From contig CAJNOP010000205.1 of NCBI GenBank assembly GCA_905250075.1, positions 186,001-250,000 on the forward strand: a stretch of 64,000 nt of DNA. Reading direction: 5' to 3'. The position numbers and the translations under genes are program-made. The stretch is from Rotaria sp. Silwood1 (lineage: Eukaryota > Rotifera > Eurotatoria > Philodinida > Philodinidae). Below the pieces are notes generated by a model. It searched no databases and was not told where the DNA came from. It saw only the letters and a list, made by a program, of their open reading frames with translations. Of the stretch, positions 10,378 to 20,191 are shown in pieces (positions within the stretch are counted from its first letter, which is position 1; every line of letters begins with the position of its first letter).

Positions 10378-13124
10378 AAGTGCAGGACAAATCGAGATGA
10401 CTACTTGACGATAATTCAACACGCTCTTTTCTAGCTTAGAGACATTTTCAAGTTTTCGAATATACGATCTTTAGAGTGCGATCATTGGTTTGTACTATTG
10501 TGCAATGATAAAGAATCAAATTGATTTGCTTTCGTAGGAAACTTTTTTACAATCATTCATGCAAACCTTAAGAATTATGTTTTCAAAATTTTTCACAGTG
10601 CCTTTTAAATTCATGGTTTGGACTTTCGATTAGTATCCATATAGCTCACTTCCATATCTTGATACAGTACAATCATGATGGAGTAAATTGAATCGATGAA
10701 AATAAAATTATTTGAGTCATGGTTTATTTAAAAGAGATCGTTAGTTTGAAGAGATAGGAACACATAAGTATTCTCTTTTTTTCAACATTCAATAATTTGC
10801 CATCGAACTTTGCCATTCGTAGTTTTTATTATAGAGAAAAGAAGTTACTTCATGTTGGAAGTATTTGTCATTTCTATTGGTGAAAGATTAACGAAACGAC
10901 AGCTGTGTCGTCTCTATCATAAAGCTATTCTATCATTCCACTATGTCATTTACCAACATGTATTATATTACAGTAACAAAAAGAATATCTTCTACACCTC
11001 CACGACGTACTGATCCTACGAGTTTTTTCGCGACAAACAATCTGTCACAACCAAAACCTCAACAGCTCCAAAAGAAGAGCTTTCAGACAGAAAAACATGA
11101 AATGAAAATTATTTGTTGTACATCAAATTAATTAAAACCTTCCCCACAGTGACATGATGACAGAAATAAAAAAAAAATGAAGTTTGCTATGATGAAACGG
11201 ATACTTTAATCGATTTTTTTGAAAATCAATTCATAAATTTTTTCGAGGGTGTGTATCTGACGATTAACGTTCTGTTATGACTGCATATCCCTTTCAAGGA
11301 ACATTTTTTTAGATGCCATATCGGCATAGTAGATTACTTTGAAATTTAGTGACTAATATCATTCACGAAAACAAATTTGTACATCGTATCTATGAGCAGA
11401 CTAGATTTCCAGAATAAAAGCTAGCAACTGAAAAGAAAAATGGAATTTGAATAGAGGATTCAAAGCAATATTCACATCGTATTTTTCGTCTAGCCATCGG
11501 TATCTTATTGAACTTGGCCGTGGCTTCCTTTAGCTTGATGTCAAAGCTTAATGTAATCATTTTGAGAGAAATCAACTTTTTCAATGATAAACAGTTAACT
11601 AGATATAACTTGAACTGAGGTATCTGCACGAGCCAACTCAAAGCACAGGGTTTAGATGTGGGTGTCTTCTCTTCAGTTTGATTACATTGTTCAATAGTAG
11701 AAACAAATGAACGACTGTCAGATTCTAGAAGGAAAGCTTTTTAAGCCGCAAATATGAACTTTATAAGCATAAATTACATAAAACTAGCTTCGTACAGTTC
11801 TCAGATTTCCTACATTAAAGTTAATCGTCAAATACTTTCCGAAAAATAACAAATTTATTAATTGACGAATTTTCGTTATTGCTCTAATAGCATACATTCG
11901 ATAGGTTTGTCCATTAGACTCATCATAGCTGATGAATGGATTTTCATCGAGTCTCTGTGGCGAAAATGAAAGCGCATTCAACTTGTAATTGGAACATAGA
12001 TGGTTTGGTTTCGTTCATAAATGGTGCTTTCTTCTCAATTTTGGTTATCATAATCGAATGAGGTCAAATCATGCATTGCTGTACCTGAACTGATCATTCA
12101 AATCAATTCATGAGCTGTGCTCAAGCTGTTTCGTGAAGAAATTGATTGAGAAAACCTTAGGAAATATCTTCATCTCATTCCAAATGAATAAGGTGATGAC
12201 ATGAGTTATTTATTTCTTTTTTGCCCAACATTGAGTGAGATACAGAAAGGAAAAAGCATAAGTGTATCTTACAATACTATCCGACATTTTTCATATATTT
12301 TTTTTTTCTTTTACATATGACTTTCCAATTGAGTCAATGTTTACGAGACAGTCTTCGTAAAAAGTACACTTAGTGTTATATTGTGTTCATAGAAAATCAT
12401 ATCTTTCAATGTTAAATCATTGAGGAGCAAGACTTATAACAATCCAAAGGAGTCACTTTTTGTTAGATAAAACTTTTTGATCAATCTTCTGAATTGAGTC
12501 TTTTTTTCCTTCGAGATTGTTTGAAGTGAAACGCTCATTTTAGGGCACACAATTGATAATGTTCATGTAAATTTTCGATCATTTTTATATACTAAATGGC
12601 TTTTTCTTTCGTTTTTGATACGCCAACGAACGACTAACACTGCATACGATAGCAGATAATTTACAGTTTACCGAAATAACTTCTTTGGTTTTGATGGGTC
12701 ACTTTCTAAAAACTTCGTACAATCAGATGCTCCCTAGAGTATCGTAGCTGGAAAGAAAAAATTTAAGTATGTAAAAATGATCACGATTCCATATGAACAT
12801 TGTCATTGATCTGTCATAAAATAAGCATTTCACTTTATAGATATTTTGCTTTTAGACAGCTTTCGTTATCAAAATGTAGTCTATGTTTTGCTTTATCTAT
12901 TTATAATGTTTCAGTTAAACAATATATGTCTAAATTCACCATGATTCAACGTTTAACGATAAATTTTTCTATGAATATAATGTAATACTAACTGTACTTT
13001 TGACATTGACTGCATCTCTAAAGTAGACTTCCTAGGAAAGCCATACTGAAAAGAAAGTCATACAAAAATGTTGTTCAGTATAGTATGTAAATATATTTGT
13101 TTTCGATTCTGTGTTACAGGTATT
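10378..13124. other. Intergenic, no gene recognised
   Basis: About 2.7 kb of AT-rich DNA. A basic 62-aa ORF at 10943-11131 and several small ORFs show no family features. A lone GATGTGGGTGTC telomere-like motif is at about 11647. Confidence 0.4.
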
Positions 13125-13180
13125 ACATAATTATGTTTCGAAAAGCTTGTGCATAAAAAGAAATAAAAAGAGAAGAGAAA

Positions 13181-13253
13181 AGCTCCTTGATGGACTCGAA
13201 CCATCTATCTCCCGGTTCAAAGCCGGATGCGTTTACCCTTACGCCACAGGAGC
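13181..13253 (-). tRNA. tRNA-Gln (anticodon UUG)
   Basis: A 73-nt cloverleaf reads on the minus strand from 13253. The acceptor stem is GCTCCTG/AAGGAGC with one G-A mismatch at 7-66. U8 is present, the D stem GCG/CGC pairs, the anticodon stem is TCCGG/CCGGG with loop CTTTGAA (anticodon TTG), the T arm is GATGG-TTCGAGT-CCATC, and the discriminator is T. The A box TGGCGTAAGGG and B box GGTTCGAGTCC are good. A T4 run follows. This is the better of the two copies. Confidence 0.9.
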
Positions 13254-13684
13254 TCGATAATATTCTATTCATTAGTGCTTATGGTTCTTGTGAATATGGC
13301 GACTGATGACACATTCGAATAGAAAACTAGAAGTACAATATAGACGATGAATTCTCATTTGTGTCAGTAAGTAATTGTAGTTTTTGTCATGTCCATAACG
13401 AAATATGTTACAACATGACGTGAACTTTGACAATGGTTATCATTGAAGAACCGGCTATTTCCAGTGATATTGGCTCTGATAAGCGAGACTATGTAAGCAA
13501 CATTCTTTTACATCTTGACTGAGAGATACTATGTTGGTTCGATCGGTTGGTGCGTTGATATGACATGCTATCATCCACATCAAAGTTGTATCAATGAAGA
13601 GTTCTTTCTGTTTTTCTAATAGTACAAGTTCGATTAAATGGTATATACAAGAGTCATAAGCACTAATGAATAGAAATGCATCGA

Positions 13685-13757
13685 GCTCCTGTGACGTAAG
13701 GGTAAACGCATCCGGCTTTGAACCGGGAGATAGATGGTTCGAGTCCATCAAGGAGCT
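13685..13757 (+). tRNA. tRNA-Gln (UUG), second copy with D-stem/A-box change
   Basis: Same sequence as the minus copy apart from G-to-A at position 10 (TGACGTAAGGG). The change breaks one D-stem pair and alters the A box. Anticodon TTG, T arm and acceptor are kept, and a T6 terminator follows. It may be weakly expressed or a new pseudogene. Confidence 0.8.
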
Positions 13758-13806
13758 TTTTTCTTCTCTTTTTATTTCTTTTTATACACAAGGTTTTCGA
13801 AACGTA

Positions 13807-15208
13807 ATTATGAAATGCATGGGACAGAGAATGAAAGAAAAATGCATCTAATTATTTACTGAAGAAAATTTCAATAAGTTTAATTCTCTCAGTTCAAATA
13901 TTTAACGACAATGTTACTCAGCAATAATTATATATTTCATTATCTAACATAAAGAAGTTTAGGATACCATAATCATAATTTGGAGAAAATCATATGTTTT
14001 CTTCATTTTTCAATCGCGAAATAGAAAAACTCTTATCTGAGATTCATGTATTTTGCTACTTTTTCTGTTAACTTACACATACTTTGTATCAGACACATAG
14101 TTCGATGATGATGTCATTAAGAGTCGTACTCAAACACAATGTGTTACCTTTTCACGTATACAAATTTATGGATAGTGATGAGTAAACCTGAGTAACATTG
14201 AAAAGAACGTCTTTCGTCCTTGTTGAAGCAATCTGTGCGTCATCGAAAACAGAATCATACAATGATTCATCCTCTATGAAAGTGTTTGCTTTTTCTTAAA
14301 GTTGACTCATAGAAAATATTACTACCATGAATGTAGGGTGCTTTAATCAGTACGTTTAAGTTAAAATATATGTATAAAAGTGTTCGCACGAAAAAATAAC
14401 CATTCATTCTTATGTAACCTGAGTATTATAATACTCATGAGTTATAATCACATTTTACGTCACGAAGGAAACTGAAGTCTAAAAGAATTCAGAATTGGTA
14501 AGAAAACTAGAAAAATTCAGAAACTTTTCTTTTTTTTTCAGACAATTTGACAACCCGGAAAAGAGAATCAAAACTAATGTTCATATGTCAATTTATTGAT
14601 AAAAACAGACATAGTCATAAATATAAATACATTATTTTGATTAAAAATCAAATTCATAGCATTTTTTAAAATTAAAATGTTGCTTTTAATCAATGACTTT
14701 GACGTATGTACATTAGTTTTTATTTCCATTTCATTTTCCGCACTGTCACTTTAATTATGTCCTCGATATAAAACTCAAGAGGGTGTGGGTACGTGTGGGT
14801 GGGTGTGAGTGTGGGGGTGGTGGTGGCTGGGTGTGTGTGGGTGTGGGTGTGAGTGAGTGTGGGTGTGGCTGTGGCTGTGGGTGGGTGTGGGTGTGACTAG
14901 AGATAAGATAGACACGCACACCCACACACACACCCAAATAAATGCTCTGATTTTATTTATTGACTGAATGAAGCTCTCAAAACATTCATACAATAAAGAT
15001 TTTTGATTGATATTTGTTGTGTGTTGAAAGTCTCACGGAGAAATCTCTTTGCGAGAAATTAGAATGAAACAGATTATTTTTTTGAGTGACAATTGACTAA
15101 AATGGACCTACTTAATGCTGACTGTCGATTGAAACTGTTTTTTTTCTAAAAACTGAATGACAAAGATAAAAATCGCTTGAAATCTATCTTCAAAATTGAA
15201 TCATACAG
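13807..15208. other. Intergenic between tRNA palindrome and LRR array
   Basis: AT-rich with no gene recognised, apart from the telomere-like hairpin at 14780-14937. The 5' exon(s) of the following LRR gene, if any, should lie here, but none could be identified. Confidence 0.4.
14780..14937. repeat. Telomere-like hairpin, long G-rich arm
   Basis: A G-rich arm of about 118 bp (14780-14897) built of GTGTGGG, GTGGCT and GGGTGGGT variants is followed by ACTAGAGATAAGATAG and a C-rich arm (about 14912-14937). The complement is imperfect. Several G3 runs could form a quadruplex. It lies about 270 bp upstream of the plus-strand LRR array. Confidence 0.75.
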
Positions 15209-16127
15209 ACACTCAACACACTCAAACTCTCTTTAAATCATATTGGAGACAAAGGAGCACAACATTTGGCTTATGCATCACAACGTAATACAGTAAGCCT
15301 CATTCTCTCTTCATCACTCTCATATTCCTATTTCTATCTTTTCACACAGACACCCACCACATTACATATTGGAGGCAATCAAATCGGAACTCTTGGAGCA
15401 CACCATCTGGCTCATGCGTTAAAACATAATATAGTGACCCTCATTCTCTTTTCATCACTCTCATATACTCATCTGCACTTTTTCACACAGACACTCACCA
15501 CACTCAATCTTCAACACAATCAACTCGGAGACAAAGCAGTACTACATCTGGCTGATGCATTACAACATAAAACAGTGATCATAAGGCTCTCTCCATCTCT
15601 CTCATAACACTATCTGTACTTTTTTTACACAGGCACTCATTACACTAGATCTCTCCTGCACTCACATCACAGAGAAACGAGCGCAATACCTAGCTGATGC
15701 ATTACAATATAACATGGTGACCCTCATTCTTTCTTCATCTCTCTCATATTCTCACTTCCACTATTTAACACAGAATCTCACCACACTCAATCTTCAACAA
15801 AATCTAATCGAAGATAAAGGAGCACAAGATCTAGCTTATGCACTATAACGTAACACGGTAACTCTCATTCCCTCTTCATCTCTCTCATAACCCTATCTCT
15901 ACTTTTTCATCCAGACACTCACCAGATTAGATCTCTTCTGGAATCATATCGGAGACAAAGGGGCATAACATCTGGTTGATGTATTACAACATAACACGGT
16001 GACTCTCAGTGTCTTTTCGTCTCTCTCATATTTCGATCTCTACTTTTTCATACAGACACTCACTAGATTAGATCTCATTCGGAATCACATTGGAGAGAAA
16101 GTAGCAGAAAAACAACGAACAAAATGA
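15209..16127 (+). pseudogene. LRR gene remnant: seven 141-bp exon+intron units
   Basis: Seven exons start at 15209, 15350, 15491, 15633, 15774, 15915 and 16056, almost exactly 141 bp apart. Each of the first six is 84 bp and encodes one 28-residue RI-type LRR (for example TLTTLNLQHNQLGDKAVLHL). Introns are 57-58 bp and share sequence (CTCATTCTCTCTTCATC through TTTTTCACACAG), so exon and intron were amplified together. Exon 5 has TAA at 15846-15848 and exon 6 has TAA at 15966-15968. Exon 7 runs into TGA at 16125. With two premature stops and no start exon it is most likely a pseudogene, or the 3' part of a shorter product. It resembles the minus-strand LRR gene at 3-5 kb, whose introns have diverged. 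Confidence 0.8.
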
Positions 16128-17578
16128 TGAACAATTCTATTGATAATGGTTTGATGGAGAAGCTGGAAATATGTTTCGAATGCATGACTAAGTTTTTCTA
16201 ATGTTTTTGTTTGCAGGAGTAAACTGGCTTTGATGTTTTTCGTGTATTCTGATTTGCCAGCATACGCCAAAATTTAAAAACCTTTTAATTGAAATATTAA
16301 ATTTTTTTTAATTGAAACTATTCAACTAGGAAAAAATCTTAAGCCTCCAATTTTAATTTTCTGAATTTTTGAAAATTAGTTTATTATATTGATTTTGATA
16401 ATTTTTTTGAGCAGTGTATCGAAAATTAAAAATATACTATAAACAATTTTAGCGAAGCTCTTATCTACAGCATTATTCATTACTGTCTACAATTATAGAG
16501 TTTGATAAATATTGGTTTTCATTATTTGCATTGAATGAGCTGTCATATGTGGTGTCCGATAAGCTAATGTGTGTTTCAGAGTTAAGTGAATGTGGACATT
16601 ATTTTCGATAATTTAAAACATAAAACGAGAAAAGACTCGAATTTTCAACCCTATCTAGAGACCATATTACTGCTGGTTTTTTTATAAAGATCACGAGGAA
16701 AATCTAGTTGCTTTTCTTCTCAGATACAGTATCGTTTCTAAAGATAATCTTAGTCTACTTTGAAAACAATATGCTTTTTAAACTATAATACAATTAGTAG
16801 CTCGCCTAGTTTCGCCTTTTATCGATCACTGCAAGCTCAAAATCGATATGGATTTCTCTTCAAAAGAAATGAAGAATTTACTAAATACTACTCATCAAAA
16901 TATTTCAAAATCTAAATTAACAAATATCTCTTTATATAAATATGTAGACAGATTGCACTTCGTGACATGATTCATAAGCCTTCGAAGCTTGCTGTCCTAT
17001 GAAGAACGTCATTAGAATCCATGAATTAAGTTGATTTATAACAACGAATCAATGTCTTTATTTGATTCAATCAATAGTCTGACGATGTGACAGCATGGTC
17101 AGGAGGGGAGAATTTAAGTTACAATGGAAGGCTGCTATGTACTGTAAGTTAGAGAAATTGGGCATACTTGGATCAAGATAAAGCTCTCATCAGCAAAGTA
17201 ACAAATTTTAAATATAGCGTGCTTATGGCATGGCTAGGCTGAAATATCTGGTTTTCAGCAAAGTCATATTTTCGAATTCAGACTCGAAACTATGCAAATA
17301 TATAGATCTCAATGAGACTAGTTTGCAGAAACAGCTTCAGAAGTTTTGGAGAACATTTCTTTAAGATACCAAAGTTATGGGCATGGGTGTATGATATCGT
17401 TGAAGAGCGAACTAACACACCCACCGACACCCACACCCATCTTTGAATCTTAGTTTTTCGGAGTTAACGACCAAGTATTTATTTTGTTGCGTCTTTAAAA
17501 AAGCTATAAACAAGTATACATATAGTTCTTGAACCTGAAGTGTATTTGTTTGGTTGAGTCGTCTGAACTATTGCCACC
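16128..17578. other. Intergenic, no gene recognised
   Basis: AT-rich with no supported ORF. The 3' end holds a telomere-like hairpin (17378-17443), likely within or just past the 3' UTR of the minus-strand GRDP-like gene. Confidence 0.45.
17378..17443. repeat. Short telomere-like hairpin 3' of GRDP-like gene
   Basis: A short arm around CATGGGTGTA (17383) pairs with a C-rich arm (about 17415-17443: ACACACCCACCGACACCC and on to ACCCATC). Pairing is partial. It sits 135-200 bp beyond the stop of the minus-strand gene. Confidence 0.6.
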
Positions 17579-18589
17579 TCAACATCCGCCACAGCCTCCA
17601 CCTCCACAACCTCCACCCCCACAACCTCCACCTCCACAACCTGCGCCACCATCACAGCCACCACCACCACCACCACCACAACCGCCTCCAATCGCTCCAC
17701 ATGATGATGATCCTCCACCACTCGAAATGTAAAATGGTACGAAAACCATTGCACATGAACTCATGTATTGTGATGTTTCTAAATTTTTTCGATCAATGTT
17801 ATAGCCGTATTCTGATTTATAAGTCTTTTCCCATTTTTCAGCAGTTTTCTGATAAGCATTTTGTAGAATATTGGACTCAATCGCATCATCGTGATCAAGA
17901 ACAAAACCGCATAAAGCTGTAGAAACAGTTTGATACTGTGATGGATATCTCATATGTGTATGCCATATCAAATCAATATCAAAAGTTGGTACGAGCATTT
18001 GATTCTTTTGAGCCAATTTCATAAATGATACATAACTTTGTACTAAATGTTCAAATTGTGAACGATCCATCTTTTTTAAGTCGTATGAATAGAGATAATG
18101 TCTTTGGAATTTTTCAAGAAAATCACGTTGACGGATGACAGCTTTTCTCAAATCGATTGATGGAATGAATAATAGACGACTATTTATCGATGAAAAATAG
18201 ACCTTTGAATGACGTTTGTTTCCATAACTATGTAGAAGTTGACGAACTTTTTTATCGACAAGTTTTCCGTCCGAAAGTTGTTTAGTACAATCGTTATAAT
18301 AGCTTAAAGGATGAAGACGATGAACGTGCCAAATCCATTCAGTTTCTATTGGAAGTTTTATTTGTTGATGTTTTGTATTAATTTCATGTCGCGCCATTCT
18401 GTTGCAATAATCGTCAATAAAGTGATCCAATGTTGGTCCGTCTTGTGTCATTTCTGGTTGAGCAATTATTTGACGAAGCAACAAGATGTGATCAACTAAG
18501 TCATAATACGAGATTCGAAATCTTTGTCCGTCTTTTGTTCGAATTCTTGCATCGAAATTTGGGATTGACCGTGACGCTGAACTACCCAT
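17579..18589 (-). CDS. GRDP-like (DUF1399) protein with Gly/Cys-rich tail
   Basis: A single-exon 336-aa protein starting MGSSASRS. The GRDP/DUF1399 family signature appears twice: WIWHVHRLHPLSY (Trp87-His90) and LIWHTHMRYPSQY (Trp209-His212). Each is a W-H-x-H followed by a Pro and a Tyr. The biochemical role of the family is not settled; plant members are linked to development and stress. The start fits an N-myristoylation signal (Gly2, Ser6), suggesting membrane attachment. Residues 291-336 are almost all Gly with eight Cys, in GGGGC steps, which could bind metal or be an expanding low-complexity tail. It has no introns, unlike most neighbours, and is rare in animals to my knowledge, so transfer is possible. 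Family call is firm; function is open. Confidence 0.85.
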   Translation of the reverse strand: MGSSASRSIPNFDARIRTKDGQRFRISYYDLVDHILLLRQIIAQPEMTQDGPTLDHFIDDYCNRMARHEINTKHQQIKLPIETEWIWHVHRLHPLSYYNDCTKQLSDGKLVDKKVRQLLHSYGNKRHSKVYFSSINSRLLFIPSIDLRKAVIRQRDFLEKFQRHYLYSYDLKKMDRSQFEHLVQSYVSFMKLAQKNQMLVPTFDIDLIWHTHMRYPSQYQTVSTALCGFVLDHDDAIESNILQNAYQKTAEKWEKTYKSEYGYNIDRKNLETSQYMSSCAMVFVPFYISSGGGSSSCGAIGGGCGGGGGGGCDGGAGCGGGGCGGGGCGGGGCGGC

Positions 18590-20191
18590 TTCTTGTCTAC
18601 GTTGCTGTTCTACTTTTTTTGATATACCTTTGGACGATGAGATTCACGTATTTTATAAACTGTATGGCGTATTGTAAAAAAAAAATGCAACGCAAAAAGA
18701 ATTAGTCATCTTGTCGTAGTATGTCAACATTTGCTCATTGTAAAGTATTTATAATGAATCATTATTTTTTTTCGGTCTATTCTGATCTCTCTGACAACAA
18801 AAAGCATGTAAAGAAAAATAAAACAGATTAAAGAGATGATTCTGTTTTTCCAACCCCAAATTTTTTTTTAATATATTCTTCTCTAAATATACTTCATGTG
18901 GTCCTCTACCTGTTATTGACGTTTTGAGAACTCAAATATAGCCGTACAGTGGAAAAAAAAGATAAATCGATTGTTGTAAGAGTGTGACACACGGTTGTCG
19001 TTCTATCGTAGTTTACTTGAAACACGACTTTTAAGCAAAAATCTACAAAGTCGCTCCCATTTCTCACGCATGGTACATTCGATCAAGCTCATATTTTTTC
19101 TACAAGTATCAGATAGTGTTTCGGGTGTCTGTTTTTTTTTTATTTGAAAAAATATTCTACCATTGAGTTTTGACAGTTCTTACGAGAGAAGCTATATTGA
19201 AAAATCCTAAATTCTTTAGGGTGTTCTTCGTATTTCGACTGTCCTTTTCGAAGGAAACGAAGTAAAAGGTAGTAGCCTTGAAGTATTTCTAGTATGTGTA
19301 AAAAAAAAATATTCATTTCTATTCAACGGTCAGTGGATGAGGAAACGGAGAAGCTTTTAACCACTGCCATCCCCATATCTCGTTTAGAGAAGCATTCTGG
19401 AATTTTGAGTATATGGCAATATTTACTTCACTCGTCGAGATCTATTTGCTCTGAAAGTGTCGAATTTTTCTGATGAGTCAAACTCAAAGGGTACTGGAAA
19501 AGGGGAGACCCCGTAAGAAAGAAAAAAAAACGACAAACAACAACGGTAAGAAGGCATAATAATGAATCATCGCGTGAGAGCAAATGACGTATTTTATAGT
19601 GAAAGAGTAAGTATGGAGCACACAAATGACAGCTGAGTGTGAGTGTGCGTGTATAAATGTACATATGGATTTGTCGGTGGATGTGAATTCGCATATGACT
19701 TGAAAGAAGAAAATCCACATCCAAACTCCAGACTCACACTCCACCGCACACCTACATCCTACATTGAACCTTTATCTGAATTCTGCTCTTTTGAGTGATG
19801 AAAAATGCAGCTCTCTATTTTTTTCTCATCGAAATTGATTCGAAAAACTGCAAGTTGCCTTTAATTTCGAAGCCGATCTTAGCTCAAAATGTTCATTAAT
19901 AAAACATTTGGGAAATATGCACAACAGTTCTCATTTTTTAGGATAATTCGACAATATTCGGAATCTATACCTAAGTCAATGCTTTATTCACATTTACATT
20001 CCACACGTTTTCGATTTATTTGGAGTAATCTTTTTTTCAAAATCTTTGTCGCCATCATCGACTCAAATAATTTTATCCATGTCATTAGCACTTTCATCTG
20101 TAATTTTCAAGCGTTTACCTATTATGATTAGGATTATTCGACAATAAAATTTATTAATAGTTCAAAATATGTACAAGTTCATTCTTTTTCG
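18590..20191. other. Intergenic between two minus-strand genes
   Basis: AT-rich with no gene recognised. It contains the hairpin at 19634-19745. The GRDP-like promoter must lie near 18600-18700, but no defined motif is evident. Confidence 0.45.
19634..19745. repeat. Telomere-like hairpin 3' of the kinase gene
   Basis: A left G-rich arm (GAGTGTGAGTGTGCGTGT and further on GGTGGATGTG) and a right C-rich arm (ATCCACATCC through ACTCACACTCCACC) pair in two blocks with loops between. It is more degenerate than the other hairpins and lies about 450 bp past the kinase stop. Confidence 0.6.

Larger units (their letters stand above)
13125..13806. repeat. Inverted duplication carrying two tRNA-Gln genes
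   Basis: Arms 13125-13292 and 13647-13806 are near-identical inverted copies around a ~350-bp unique spacer. The similarity covers the tRNA and its flanks (TTTCGAAAAGC side and CATTAGTGCTTATG side), so a segment was duplicated in inverted orientation rather than two unrelated tRNA genes meeting. Confidence 0.85.

Noticed and set aside
10943..11131. 62-aa Pro/Gln/Lys-rich ORF that might be a terminal exon
   Set aside because: A TTACAG acceptor-like site precedes it, but there is no upstream exon or homology, so support is too weak.
17554..17922. Pro/His-rich plus-strand ORFs over the GRDP gene
   Set aside because: Shadow frames of the Gly/Cys-rich tail of the minus-strand gene.
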